A stretch of DNA of 64,000 nt from JBGAPH01 sp046349955 (GCA_046349955.1 JAXMBI010000021.1:76915-140914), one strand, 5' to 3'; numbered from the stretch's first letter, positions 8,821 through 17,101 are shown. The notes: generated by a model from the letters alone, not told the origin. A program made the numbers and translations.

Positions 8821-9699
8821 TTAACTCTTGAGGGCTTCGACGCCGCCCAAGACTTCCATCATTTCCGACGTGATTTGCGTTTGGCGGGCTCGGTTATAGG
8901 AGCGGCCCAGCTCCTTGATCAGCGAATCGGCGTTCTCGGTGGCCGCCTTCATGGCCACCATGCGGGCAATCTGCTCGCTCACCGCCGAATCGAGGAAGCA
9001 CTTGAAGAGCTTCACCTTGAAGCTCGTCGGCACGACCTCTTCCAAGATGCTCTCGGCCGAAGGCATGAATTCATACAGCGTGTCGCCGCTCTTGGCCTCG
9101 GCCGAGCTGCCGTCGAGCGCGGCCAACGGCAACAGCGTTTCCGCCGCCACCGATTGCCGGCCGGCGCTCTCGAACTTCATGTACACCACGTCCAAGCGGT
9201 CGAGCTTGCCGGCGATGTAGAGATCGAGATACCGGTTGGCCAGCACCTCGACCTCGTCGTAGCGCGGCTTGTCTTCGAAGTGCGAAAAGCTCTCGCTCGG
9301 GCGGATGTTGCGAAACCGGCAGGCGGCCAGGCCGCGCTTGCCCGACATTTCGAGAGCCACGAAGGGGACTTCGGCCTTGAGCTCGTTGAGCCGCTGGAAA
9401 CCGGCCCGCACCAGGTTGCCGTTGTAGCCGCCGCAGAGGCCGCGATTGGCCGTGAGCACGAGCAGGATCGCGCTCTCGGTTTTCGGGCGTGTTTGCAGCA
9501 GCGGGTGGCTCACCTCGAGGCCGCTGGCGGCCAGGTCGGCCACCAGGCGGGTGATCCGCTTGGTATATGCGCTGGCCGCGGCGGCCCGGTCCATCGCCTT
9601 CTTGAACCGCGCAGTGGCGATCAGCTCCATCGTCCGCGTGATCTTGCGGATGTTCTGGATCGACTTGCGGCGACGAGCTAAGGCGCGGGCTTTGGCCAT
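8821..9699 (-). CDS. atpG: F-type ATP synthase gamma subunit
   Basis: This 292-residue protein has the two long terminal helices of the rotor shaft. The N-terminus reads RRRKSIQNIRKITRTMELIA, and the C-terminus carries the conserved ARQTQITSEMMEVLGG. The central Rossmann-like part includes ANRGLCGGYN. Gamma turns inside the alpha3beta3 ring. It is separated from atpA by a 99-base gap that holds a GGCGAGCGGCCGGCG repeat. Confidence 0.97.
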   Translation of the reverse strand: MAKARALARRRKSIQNIRKITRTMELIATARFKKAMDRAAAASAYTKRITRLVADLAASGLEVSHPLLQTRPKTESAILLVLTANRGLCGGYNGNLVRAGFQRLNELKAEVPFVALEMSGKRGLAACRFRNIRPSESFSHFEDKPRYDEVEVLANRYLDLYIAGKLDRLDVVYMKFESAGRQSVAAETLLPLAALDGSSAEAKSGDTLYEFMPSAESILEEVVPTSFKVKLFKCFLDSAVSEQIARMVAMKAATENADSLIKELGRSYNRARQTQITSEMMEVLGGVEALKS

Positions 9700-9771
9700 A
9701 AAGGAGCGTTGAGCCGAGAGCTAGGAGCGGAGAGCCATTGGGAATCGGTTGGTCCGCACGCGGACCTATGA

Positions 9772-9799
9772 GGCGAGCGGCCGGCGTAAGCCGGCTGAC
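9772..9799. repeat. GGCGAGCGGCCGGCG repeat at the atpA 3' end
   Basis: This is one full 28-base unit. Its last base, C 9799, is the first base of the CTA that reads as the atpA stop codon on the minus strand. The repeat therefore abuts and slightly overlaps the gene end. Confidence 0.85.
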
Positions 9800-11331
9800 T
9801 ACACGCGGGCGGTCGCCGGCTTGGCCGACGCAAACTGCAATTGGAACTCCCCGATCGCGGCGATCAGCGCCTTCTCGGTTTCGGAGTCGAGGTCCTTGGT
9901 TTCCACGATCTTGTTGCGGATTTCCGGCTTCTGATCCCGCATGAACGTGTGGAACTCGCGCTCCCAGCGACCGACTTCGCTGATCGGCACCTTGTCCAAG
10001 TGGCCGCGCGTGCCGGCGTAAATGCTAAGCACCTGATCGTAGACGTCGAGCGGCCGGTACTGCCCTTGTTTGAGCAGCTCGTACATCCGGTAGCCGCGGT
10101 CGAGCCGCGACTGCGTCGCCGGGTCGAGCTCGGTGCCGAGCTGAGCGAAAGCTTCCAGCTCGCGGAAGGCGGCCAAGTCGAGCCGCAGACCGCCGGCGAC
10201 CTTCTTCATCGCCTTGATCTGAGCGGCGCCGCCCACGCGGGAAACCGAGATGCCTACGTTCATGGCCGGACGCTGGCCGCGGAAGAACAAGTCGGGCTGC
10301 AGGTAGATCTGGCCGTCGGTGATCGAGATCACGTTCGTGGGAATGTAGGCCGACACCTCGCCTTCGAGCGTTTCGATGATCGGCAGCGACGTGAGCGAGC
10401 CGCCGCCGAGCTCGTCGCTGAGCTTGGCCGACCGCTCGAGCAGCCGGCTATGGGCATAGAACACGTCGCCCGGATAGGCTTCGCGTCCCGGTGGACGCCG
10501 CATGAGCAACGAAAGCTGGCGATAGGCCTGGGCCTGCTTGGAAAGATCGTCGTAGATGATCAGCGAGTGCCCGCCGTTGTACATGAAGTACTCGGCCATC
10601 GAGGTGCCCGCATAGGGGGCGATGTACTGCAGCGGAGCGGGGTCGCTGGCGCCGGCGACGATCACCGTGGTGAAGTCCATGGCGCCGTGCTCGCGGAGGG
10701 CCTCGATCACCGCAGCGACGGTCGATTCCTTCTGGCCGATCGCGATGTAGAAGCACTTCACGCCGGAGCCGCGCTGATTGATGATCGCGTCCACGCCGAT
10801 GGCCGTTTTGCCGGTCTTGCGATCGCCGATGATCAGTTCGCGCTGGCCGCGGCCGATCGGCGTCATGGCGTCGATGGCCTTGATGCCCGTCTGCAGCGGC
10901 TCGCGCACAGGCTGGCGGCCGGCAATGCCGGGGGCCATGAACTCCAGGTCGCGGCGGTCGCTGGTGACGACCGGGCCCTTGCCGTCGAGCGGCTGACCGA
11001 GCGGATCGAGCACGCGGCCGACCACGGCCGGGCCGACCGGCACGCTGAGCAGGCGGCCGGTGCTGCGCACCTCGTCGCCTTCGTTGATCTTCAGGTAATC
11101 GCCGAGAATGATCACGCCCACGGAGCCTTCTTCGAGATTGAAGGCTACGCCGGTGACTCCTCCGGAGAACTCGACCATTTCCCCGGCCATGACGCCGGAG
11201 AGGCCGTAGACGCGCGCAATGCCGTCGCCCACCTCGAGAACTTGCCCGACTTCGCGGACATCGATCTGCGACTGGTACTGCTCAATCTCCTGTTGGATTA
11301 CAGAAGCGATCTCGCCGGCTTTGAATTTCAT
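9799..11331 (-). CDS. atpA: F-type ATP synthase alpha subunit
   Basis: This 510-residue regulatory nucleotide-binding subunit has Walker A GDRKTGKT at 169-176. It also has the conserved GISVSRVGGAAQIKAM segment, which carries the arginine finger that completes the beta catalytic site. The start at ATG 11331 has AGGAG five bases upstream. It therefore overlaps the end of atpH by 50 bases, which suggests translational coupling. The stop codon lies at the border of a dispersed repeat. Confidence 0.98.
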   Translation of the reverse strand: MKFKAGEIASVIQQEIEQYQSQIDVREVGQVLEVGDGIARVYGLSGVMAGEMVEFSGGVTGVAFNLEEGSVGVIILGDYLKINEGDEVRSTGRLLSVPVGPAVVGRVLDPLGQPLDGKGPVVTSDRRDLEFMAPGIAGRQPVREPLQTGIKAIDAMTPIGRGQRELIIGDRKTGKTAIGVDAIINQRGSGVKCFYIAIGQKESTVAAVIEALREHGAMDFTTVIVAGASDPAPLQYIAPYAGTSMAEYFMYNGGHSLIIYDDLSKQAQAYRQLSLLMRRPPGREAYPGDVFYAHSRLLERSAKLSDELGGGSLTSLPIIETLEGEVSAYIPTNVISITDGQIYLQPDLFFRGQRPAMNVGISVSRVGGAAQIKAMKKVAGGLRLDLAAFRELEAFAQLGTELDPATQSRLDRGYRMYELLKQGQYRPLDVYDQVLSIYAGTRGHLDKVPISEVGRWEREFHTFMRDQKPEIRNKIVETKDLDSETEKALIAAIGEFQLQFASAKPATARV

Positions 11332-11914
11332 GAATGCTCCTGTCGATCATTTGCGTCCGCAGCCGCGCGAGTCGCGACGCCACGGAGCCATCGTAGACGG
11401 TGTCCCCGACGCGAATCAGAATGCCGCCGATCAGCTCGGGCCGTACGGCCACTTCGAGCACCGGCTCCCCCCCCAACATGGCCCGCAACTTTTCGGTCAG
11501 CTCGCCCAGCATGGGCTTGTCGAGCGCCGTGGCGGCCGTAATCCTCACCCGCTTCCGCCCTCGTTGCTCGTCATAGCGTGCACGTACCTCCCGGCCGATC
11601 GCCTGCAGGGCGTCGAGCCGTCCATGCGAGGAGAGCACCTTGAGAAAGCTCAGCAGCAAGGGCGAAGCCTTGCCGCCGAAGACGCGGTCGATGAGCGCGG
11701 TCTTTTCCTCATGCGCCAGTCGCCGCGATCCCAGCACCGCGGCGAACTGCGGCTGGGGAACCAGCACGTCGTCGACCAGGCTGGTCAGCTCTTCTACCCG
11801 CGCCGCGGTTTCGCCGGCCTTCTCCGTCGAAGCCAGAAACGCCTTGGCGTAGACCAGGGCAACCTGTTCCTGGCCGACGTTGATGGCGGATTCCGAGGTG
11901 GCTGAAGCGCTCAT
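11282..11914 (-). CDS. atpH: F-type ATP synthase delta subunit
   Basis: This 210-residue protein is the OSCP/delta stalk subunit that links the b dimer to the top of F1. The N-terminal helical domain (ALVYAKAFLAS) and the C-terminal GGILIRVGDTVYDGS motif identify it. The final 16 codons are read through the ribosome-binding site and start of atpA. It lies 37 bases downstream of atpF. Confidence 0.95.
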   Translation of the reverse strand: MSASATSESAINVGQEQVALVYAKAFLASTEKAGETAARVEELTSLVDDVLVPQPQFAAVLGSRRLAHEEKTALIDRVFGGKASPLLLSFLKVLSSHGRLDALQAIGREVRARYDEQRGRKRVRITAATALDKPMLGELTEKLRAMLGGEPVLEVAVRPELIGGILIRVGDTVYDGSVASRLARLRTQMIDRSIHEIQSRRDRFCNPTGD

Positions 11915-11951
11915 GGCTTACACGCAACAAAAAGAACGGAAGAAGCGATCG

Positions 11952-12581
11952 TTAGTTGGCGCTCGGCTTCGAGGCCGCGAACTCCGTAAGAGCGTCGCGC
12001 ACGAGCTGCGCCTGGTCCTGCGGACCGAGCTGGCTTCGCAGGATGCGGCCGGCCAGGCCAACCGCCATGTTGGCGCTCTGCTCGGCCAACTCCTTGATCG
12101 CCCGGTCGGTCGCCAGGTCGATGTCCCGCAAGGCCCGGTCGCGCTCGGTCTGGGCCTCGGCGCGGGCTTCGACGAGAATCGACTGCTTGGTGTGCTCGGC
12201 GTCGCGGCGGGCTTCTTCGAGGATGCCGCGCACTTCCTCGTGCGCCTGGGCCAGCCGCCGCTCATAGTCGGCGAGCAGCGCCTTGGCCTCGTCGTTGGCG
12301 CGCTGGGCCGCGGCGATGTTCTCCTCGATCGCATGCTCACGGGCTTCGAGCGCCTCGGAGATCGGCCCCCACGCAAACTTGGAAAGCACGATCATGAGCA
12401 CCACGAACACCACGAACGTCCAGATCATCAGGTCGGGATCGACCGTGAGCGGATCGGGCGCCGCCGCGGCGGCCGGGGCATGGCCATCGCCCTGTGCTTC
12501 GTCGGCAGCCCGCGCCGCGGGCGCAGCGCCGAGCGCAACGCCGCACACCACCAGGGCCAAGAACCAGCGCAAACCAGTCAT
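11952..12581 (-). CDS. atpF: F-type ATP synthase b subunit with an N-terminal signal-like segment
   Basis: I use ATG 12581 (209 residues), which has GGGAG eight bases upstream. The open frame continues to 12644, but that part overlaps the region before atpE's stop and has no signal. The protein starts with a hydrophobic stretch (WFLALVVCGVALGA) and AARA, a plausible cleavage site. An acidic, Ala-rich linker follows, then the usual b-type membrane helix (MIWTFVVFVVLMIVLSKFAW) and a long charged coiled coil forming the peripheral stalk. The extra N-terminal segment is unusual against E. coli b (156 residues). Confidence 0.93.
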   Translation of the reverse strand: MTGLRWFLALVVCGVALGAAPAARAADEAQGDGHAPAAAAAPDPLTVDPDLMIWTFVVFVVLMIVLSKFAWGPISEALEAREHAIEENIAAAQRANDEAKALLADYERRLAQAHEEVRGILEEARRDAEHTKQSILVEARAEAQTERDRALRDIDLATDRAIKELAEQSANMAVGLAGRILRSQLGPQDQAQLVRDALTEFAASKPSAN

Positions 12582-12625
12582 TCGCCAAGCTCCCGCGGAA
12601 CGACGAGCATTCCGCGCTACGCGAC

Positions 12626-12946
12626 CTAGTTGAACAACATGCACACGATCAGACCGAAGAACGTGGCGCCTTCGATCAGAGCCGCCGAAATGATCATGGC
12701 CGTTTGAATGTTGCCGGCCACTTCGGGCTGGCGGGCCATGCTGTCGACCGCGTGCGAGCCGATCTTGCCGATGCCCAGGGCGGCACCAATGATCACCAAG
12801 CCGGCGCCAAACGCGCCGCCGAGATAGATCAGACGGGCGCTTGCCACGTTCGGGTTGCCGGCCGCGGCGGCGTCTTGGGCCATGGCCGGGGCGGCGACCG
12901 CCAGAATCGAAACCACGAACAGCGTAATCAGCAGCAGACGATTCAC
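12626..12946 (-). CDS. atpE: F-type ATP synthase c subunit with an N-terminal signal-like segment
   Basis: The start is GTG 12946, with GGAG upstream, giving 106 residues. Residues 1-23 form a signal-peptide-like helix ending APAMA. The usual two-helix hairpin follows: GAALGIGKIGSHAV, loop ARQPE, then ALIEGATFF with the ion-carrying Glu92. The first helix lacks the glutamine of known sodium-binding c rings, so proton coupling is more likely (inference). A larger open frame in another register covers this locus and is a shadow. Confidence 0.95.
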   Translation of the reverse strand: MNRLLLITLFVVSILAVAAPAMAQDAAAAGNPNVASARLIYLGGAFGAGLVIIGAALGIGKIGSHAVDSMARQPEVAGNIQTAMIISAALIEGATFFGLIVCMLFN

Positions 12947-13014
12947 GACGAGTTTCTCCTTCGTTTTGGGAAGTGAGCGGACGTTGATTCGGTCGGTAAA
13001 CACAAACCGGCAGG

Positions 13015-13959
13015 CTAGTGCGGATGCACCGCCATGCCGATGAACAGGGCGGACAAAAACGTGAAGATGTAGGCCTGCAAGAAGGCCACGAACAACTCGA
13101 GCAGACTCAGCCCCACGGCGCCGAACACGCTGGCCGGGGCCACGCCCCACCAGGCGGCGCTGCCGGCCGACGCGGCGATGAACCCGACGATGACGGCCAA
13201 CACCAAGTGGCCGGCCATCATGTTGGCGAGCAACCGCACGGCCAGCACGAAGTGCTTGATGCCCATGCCGAGGATTTCGATGGCGAAGATCATCGGCTTG
13301 AGCAGAATCGCCAGCGGCAACGGCAAATCCATGTGGGGCACCTGAGCCTTGAGGAACCCAAACGGCCCGAGTTCGAACATGCCGGCGATGCAGACGGTGC
13401 AAAACGTAATGAAGGCCAAGGCGGCCGTCGTGGCCAAGGCGCCCGTGGCCGAGCCCAGCCAGGGAATCAATCCCAGCAGGTTGTTGATCAGCACGAAGAA
13501 GAACAGCGTCCAAAGGAAGGGAACGAACTTGTCGGCCCCGTGGCCGCCGATCGCTGGACGGGCCACCTGATCGCGGATGAACAGCATCATCGCCTCGAAC
13601 AGGTTCCAGGGCTTCCCCTTGGGAGGCTTGCCGCCGCGGACCTTGCTGGCGATCCAGATGAAGATGCCGGCGATCAGCAGGGCGGCCAGGACCTCGAGGA
13701 CCATGAACTTGGTCAACTTGAAGTCGAGCGGCTGGATCGGGCCGTAGCCCTTGAAGATCGGCGTGCTGAGTTGAATCGGTTGCGGCAGCGGCACGTGGCC
13801 GTCTGGAAAGTACCGATTCTTGGGAATCTCGAAGTACGTGGCGTCCTGAACGTGGGCGAAGAGGTGCGCGGGATCGAACGGATTGTGGGCGTGGTGCGCC
13901 CCTTCGCCGTGGCTGGCGTCCGCGTGCTCTGCGGCCGGAGATTCTTGGGAATCGGCCAT
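13015..13959 (-). CDS. atpB: F-type ATP synthase a subunit
   Basis: This 314-residue membrane protein forms the proton path next to the c ring. The essential arginine is Arg242 in AVRLLANMMAGH. The N-terminal 80 residues are soluble and His-rich (SHGEGAHHAHNP), longer than in E. coli. Five or six membrane helices follow from about residue 85. It starts 6 bases after the stop of the upstream membrane-protein gene. Confidence 0.96.
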   Translation of the reverse strand: MADSQESPAAEHADASHGEGAHHAHNPFDPAHLFAHVQDATYFEIPKNRYFPDGHVPLPQPIQLSTPIFKGYGPIQPLDFKLTKFMVLEVLAALLIAGIFIWIASKVRGGKPPKGKPWNLFEAMMLFIRDQVARPAIGGHGADKFVPFLWTLFFFVLINNLLGLIPWLGSATGALATTAALAFITFCTVCIAGMFELGPFGFLKAQVPHMDLPLPLAILLKPMIFAIEILGMGIKHFVLAVRLLANMMAGHLVLAVIVGFIAASAGSAAWWGVAPASVFGAVGLSLLELFVAFLQAYIFTFLSALFIGMAVHPH

Positions 13960-13965
13960 AGCGCG

Positions 13966-14406
13966 TTAGGCAACCCCCTGGGCGCGACGCCGCGGCAGCG
14001 CGGCCACGAGGGCCACGACCTCCAGCGTCAGCGTCAGCATGTAGAAGAAGATCACGTAGAAGATGAAGCCGGCGGCCGAGAGCGCGGCGTCGTGGCGCTG
14101 GAGCCACACGCCCAAGCCCAGCGGCACGCCCAGCCGCGGGAACATGCCCAGCACGTAGCGGGCATAGGCCAACGAGGCCGCCGGAGGCACGAGGGCGGCG
14201 GCGAGCTCCCCCATCGCCACGCCGGCGACGCAGACGAACTCGGCAGTCAGCGGAGCGACCGCGGCCGCGGGCCCGCCCACCAGGGCGGTAAGAACCACCA
14301 AGGGCAGCCCGGCGAGCAAGGCGACGAGCGCGATTCCAACCAGGCGCAGCGGCAGGGGCGAGCCGGAAAGCCGCACGAAGAATCGTTGAACCGCCGCGTA
14401 AAGCAT
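13966..14406 (-). CDS. Uncharacterised membrane protein encoded in the atp operon
   Basis: This 146-residue protein has three or four hydrophobic helices (about 18-42, 50-74, 108-132) and a short Arg-rich C-terminus. ATG 14406 has GGAG upstream. It lies between the AtpZ-like gene and atpB, where many bacteria carry atpI. AtpI is a small membrane protein linked to c-ring assembly, but the sequence here shows no clear AtpI motif. An ATP-synthase assembly role is inferred from position only. Confidence 0.7.
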   Translation of the reverse strand: MLYAAVQRFFVRLSGSPLPLRLVGIALVALLAGLPLVVLTALVGGPAAAVAPLTAEFVCVAGVAMGELAAALVPPAASLAYARYVLGMFPRLGVPLGLGVWLQRHDAALSAAGFIFYVIFFYMLTLTLEVVALVAALPRRRAQGVA

Positions 14407-14457
14407 TGTGTGGGCTCCGGCCGTTGGCCGCCGGAAACCGTATTGGGAGTCAGAGCC

Positions 14458-14679
14458 TCATTTCGAGCGAGGCTTGAGCATCTGCAACAGGTGCCAGATT
14501 CCGAGCACCATTCCGCCCCCAAAACCGAGCAGGGCGAAAACAAGCTTCGTCCCGAGGCGGCCGTCGAGCCAAACACCGATCACGCCAGGCAAGACCATCT
14601 CTAAGGAGACGGTCATGATGCGTGAGGCCCACTCGGCGGCAACCGCCAGGGGGGAACGGTTTTCAGGCGAATCGGCCAC
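14458..14679 (-). CDS. AtpZ/AtpI-like small ATP synthase accessory protein
   Basis: About 73 residues if started at GTG 14679; the frame is open to a GTG at 14775, but that extension is Pro/Arg-rich. Two helices are visible. The first contains MVLPGVIGVWLD, and the second FALLGFGGGMVLGIWHLLQML; this matches the AtpZ-type pattern of small proteins at the head of atp operons. AtpZ and AtpI are proposed to act in magnesium/calcium transport or c-ring assembly. It is the first gene after the predicted operon promoter. Confidence 0.75.
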   Translation of the reverse strand: MADSPENRSPLAVAAEWASRIMTVSLEMVLPGVIGVWLDGRLGTKLVFALLGFGGGMVLGIWHLLQMLKPRSK

Positions 14680-14801
14680 AACCGGACAGGTGTGAGGCAG
14701 CCCCGCAGGAGGCCGCCAGGCTGGTTGACGCCCTAGACATTCGGCTGGAAGAACCCAGCGAAAGGCCGAGCGCACAACTCGCTAATCCCTCAAGACGGGC
14801 T

Positions 14802-14830
14802 ACTCTAACCGCGCCCAGAACGGGCGTCAA
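14802..14830 (-). promoter_or_regulatory. Candidate atp operon promoter
   Basis: Read on the minus strand: TTGACG (14830-14825), a 17-base spacer, then TAGAGT (14807-14802). Both boxes match sigma-70 consensus reasonably well. Predicted transcription start is near 14795, about 116 bases before GTG 14679. Confidence 0.55.
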
Positions 14831-14848
14831 TTGTCTGGGGCATGAATT

Positions 14849-14864
14849 CGTGATTTTTTTCACA
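14849..14864. promoter_or_regulatory. CRP/FNR-like palindrome upstream of the atp promoter
   Basis: CGTGA, six T, TCACA: on the minus strand this reads TGTGA-N6-TCACG, matching the CRP half-site consensus at nine of ten positions. Its centre is about 61 bases upstream of the predicted start, the classic distance for class I activation. No CRP/FNR-family gene is visible in the window. Confidence 0.45.
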
Positions 14865-15037
14865 ATGTCGGATTCGTCGACGCAAAACATTATGTTTGTT
14901 TGAGTTGTGGATCACGGGTTTTTGCGAATTCTGGGCTGAGGAGCCGCTCGAAGGCGGCCCCCAGCGGCCGCTCGGGAGCAATTCCCGCACTTTCCCAAAA
15001 AATCTTTGCGTCCAGACTCCGCCGCACCAGGGGTTCG

Positions 15038-15066
15038 TTGCGTAGTTTTCGTAGAGTGATTACAAT
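15038..15066 (+). promoter_or_regulatory. Candidate sigma-70-type promoter for the DUF4912 gene
   Basis: TTGCGT at 15038-15043, a spacer of exactly 17 bases, and TACAAT at 15061-15066. This is one of the best matches in the window. Predicted start near 15073 leaves a leader of about 355 bases before the gene. Confidence 0.55.
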
Positions 15067-15427
15067 CACATTTGTCAGTGCAACCCAACCCTCGCCAGGG
15101 GCGAACGGTCCGGCGGAGCGCAAGACGGCGCGACGCAAACCATTCAAGTGACTGGAGATCGGGTTCGGGCCCTCGACGGTCGAAGCAGCAGCAGGCAAGA
15201 GCGTACCCACCTACCGACGCACATTTTCGATCGACCGGCGCCGGTTCTCCCTAGGGCGAACCGCGCACCGAAGGCAGGCCTGACCTCTCGCGGACCAGGG
15301 ATCGAACCGCGGGCGCTAGCGTTCTATCGCTAGGGACGGCGCGAGCACACATTCACGGCGCCGCCGTGGGGCCCCAATACCCCCTCGGCGCGCGCTCCGA
15401 CCGGCCACGGCCTGGAGGTCCATCCGC
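15067..15427 (+). other. Long untranslated leader without a supported gene
   Basis: Between the promoter and the DUF4912 gene I find no convincing coding region, only short high-GC frames. A small perfect hairpin, CTAGCG/CGCTAG, lies at 15316-15333. The segment around 15290-15310 resembles a tRNA T-loop on the minus strand but does not fold as a tRNA. A structured leader or small RNA is possible but unproven. Confidence 0.3.
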
Positions 15428-15430
15428 TTG

Positions 15431-16606
15431 ATGACCGTCGCTACTCTCAAAGCGTATACGCTCAAGGACCTGGCCAAAATGGCGCGGCAGCGCGGCGTGC
15501 AGGGCTGGCATTCGATGCGCAAAGACCAACTCGTCCGTGCACTCGCGGCCAAGGCCCGCGCGAAGGACGCGGTCGAACGCCGCGCCGCCAAGCCCGCTAC
15601 GGCCTCTCCCACGAACGGCCACGCGAAGCGGGCGGCGCGCCCTGCGGCCCCGGCAGTGCGCGGCGGAACCACCGCTCAACAGATCGTGCCGGCCACCACC
15701 GGCCGGCGCACGGCGTTTCTCAAGCGGCTGGAAGAAGTTCGCCAACAGCAGCAGCGTTGGAAGGACCTCTCGGTCAAGCAGCCAGGCGCGAGCCCGAGCA
15801 CGTTCAATAAAGACCGACTCGTGGTCATGGTGCGCGATCCCTTTTGGCTCCACGCCTATTGGGAGATCACCCGCCAGAGCGTCGAGCGGGCCCAGGCCGC
15901 CATGGCCTATAGCTGGCATTCGGCCCGTCCGGTGCTGCGGCTCTACGAGGTGACGGGTGTCAGCGGCACAGGCGCCACCGCCGAGCGTTGGGTGGGAGAC
16001 ATCGGCATCCACGGCGGCGTGAACAACTGGTACGTCGACGTGCAGGAGCCCCCCAAGACCTTCCGCCTCGACATTGGTTACCTGTCGGACGACGGCAAGT
16101 ATCACTCGCTGGCCCGCAGCAACATGGTCACGACTCCGGCGGCGGCCGAAAGCGACGCGCTGGACCAAAATTGGACGCCGGTCGCCGAGCAGTTCGACAA
16201 GATCTTCGCCATGAGCAGCGGCTACTCGCGCGATGGCGCAAGCGCCGAGTTGCAGGAAATGCTCGAAGAACGCCTCCGCCGTCCCATGGGCTCCCCCATG
16301 TTCACCCGCTTCGGCGCGGGCGCCGAGTCGCTGGCCCGCGACCAGGACGACTTCTTCTTCCAGGTCGAAGCCGAAGTGCTCCTCTACGGGGCGACTAAGC
16401 CCGGCGCTTATGTCACCGTGCAAGGCGAGCCTGTGCGGCTGCGTCCCGACGGCACCTTCACTATGCGATTGAGCCTGCCCGACAAACGCCAGGTGATTCC
16501 CGCAGTGTCGGCCAGTTCCGACGGCGTGGAGCAGCGCACGGTGGTGATCGCACTCGAGCGGAACACGAAGTATATGGAGCCGGTCATCCGCGAGTCGGCC
16601 GACTAA
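15431..16606 (+). CDS. DUF4912 protein with an N-terminal Rho-N/SAP-like domain
   Basis: 391 residues from ATG 15431. A TTG three bases earlier has a better distance (9 bases) from GGAGG at 15414-15418 and may be the true start. Residues 9-42 (LKDLAKMARQRGVQG) match the small helical Rho N-terminal/SAP-like nucleic-acid-binding fold. An Ala/Arg-rich linker follows. The DUF4912 core starts near 130 (VVMVRDPFWLHAYWEIT) and contains VVMV and WYVDV beta strands. Such proteins are of unknown role; binding of nucleic acid by the N-terminus is inferred from the fold. Confidence 0.85.
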   Translation: MTVATLKAYTLKDLAKMARQRGVQGWHSMRKDQLVRALAAKARAKDAVERRAAKPATASPTNGHAKRAARPAAPAVRGGTTAQQIVPATTGRRTAFLKRLEEVRQQQQRWKDLSVKQPGASPSTFNKDRLVVMVRDPFWLHAYWEITRQSVERAQAAMAYSWHSARPVLRLYEVTGVSGTGATAERWVGDIGIHGGVNNWYVDVQEPPKTFRLDIGYLSDDGKYHSLARSNMVTTPAAAESDALDQNWTPVAEQFDKIFAMSSGYSRDGASAELQEMLEERLRRPMGSPMFTRFGAGAESLARDQDDFFFQVEAEVLLYGATKPGAYVTVQGEPVRLRPDGTFTMRLSLPDKRQVIPAVSASSDGVEQRTVVIALERNTKYMEPVIRESAD

Positions 16607-16747
16607 TTTGACCGCAGCGACTGCCGGCTTGGTCACCGCGCCCAAACAATTCCCCCCTTTTTGGCCGGGAGTCTGGTCGTTACCATGGCCGCAAGCGTCC
16701 GGTCGGCCTTCGCCGCCCCGGGCAAGCGCACCCGGCGATCGAGCGTC

Positions 16748-17101
16748 ATGGCCAAGACCATTGACTGGTACTATCACCGCAACGGCTGCAAGACCTGCGG
16801 CCGCGCCCAAGGTTTCTTAACCGAAGCCGGTGCTCGCGTAGCGGAGCAGATCGACGCCCGCAAGGAGCGGATGGGCAAGGCCGAGGCGGTGCGTCTGGCC
16901 CGTTCGGTCGATGAACTGTGGGTCACGCGCGGCAAGAAGATCGTCCATTTGAATCTCAAGAAGGATTCGATCGGGGACGACGAACTGGCCGGCTTGCTCC
17001 TGGGCCCCACGGGCAATCTACGCGCGCCCACCATGCGCCGCGGCCGAAAGCTGTTCGTCGGCTTCGAGCCGGCCGCGTTGGAAGGGGCCCTGCTGCACTA
17101 A
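16748..17101 (+). CDS. ArsC/Spx-like thioredoxin-fold protein
   Basis: 117 residues from ATG 16748; an upstream in-frame extension to 16661 adds only Ala/Arg-rich residues. A thioredoxin-like start (DWYYHRNGCKTCGRAQGFL) carries a CxxC pair, Cys14 and Cys17. The protein ends with the ArsC-like phrase NLRAPTMRRGRKLFVGF. Related planctomycete proteins are called ArsC family (seleno)proteins; here the position is an ordinary cysteine. A redox role is likely; arsenate reduction is not demonstrated. Confidence 0.8.
   Translation: MAKTIDWYYHRNGCKTCGRAQGFLTEAGARVAEQIDARKERMGKAEAVRLARSVDELWVTRGKKIVHLNLKKDSIGDDELAGLLLGPTGNLRAPTMRRGRKLFVGFEPAALEGALLH

Noticed and set aside
12626..14107. A 493-residue minus-strand frame running through atpB and atpE
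   Set aside because: Only its last 106 codons (from GTG 12946) are real (atpE); the upstream part is the wrong frame of atpB.
15280..15345. A tRNA-like segment on the minus strand (GGTTCGATCC-like T loop)
   Set aside because: The flanking bases do not pair as a T stem, and no acceptor or D arm can be drawn; the nearby CTAGCG hairpin has a 6-base loop, not an anticodon loop.
16748..17101. A selenocysteine-containing ArsC-like protein
   Set aside because: The redox position is encoded as cysteine (CxxC at 14-17), and no in-frame TGA is present.
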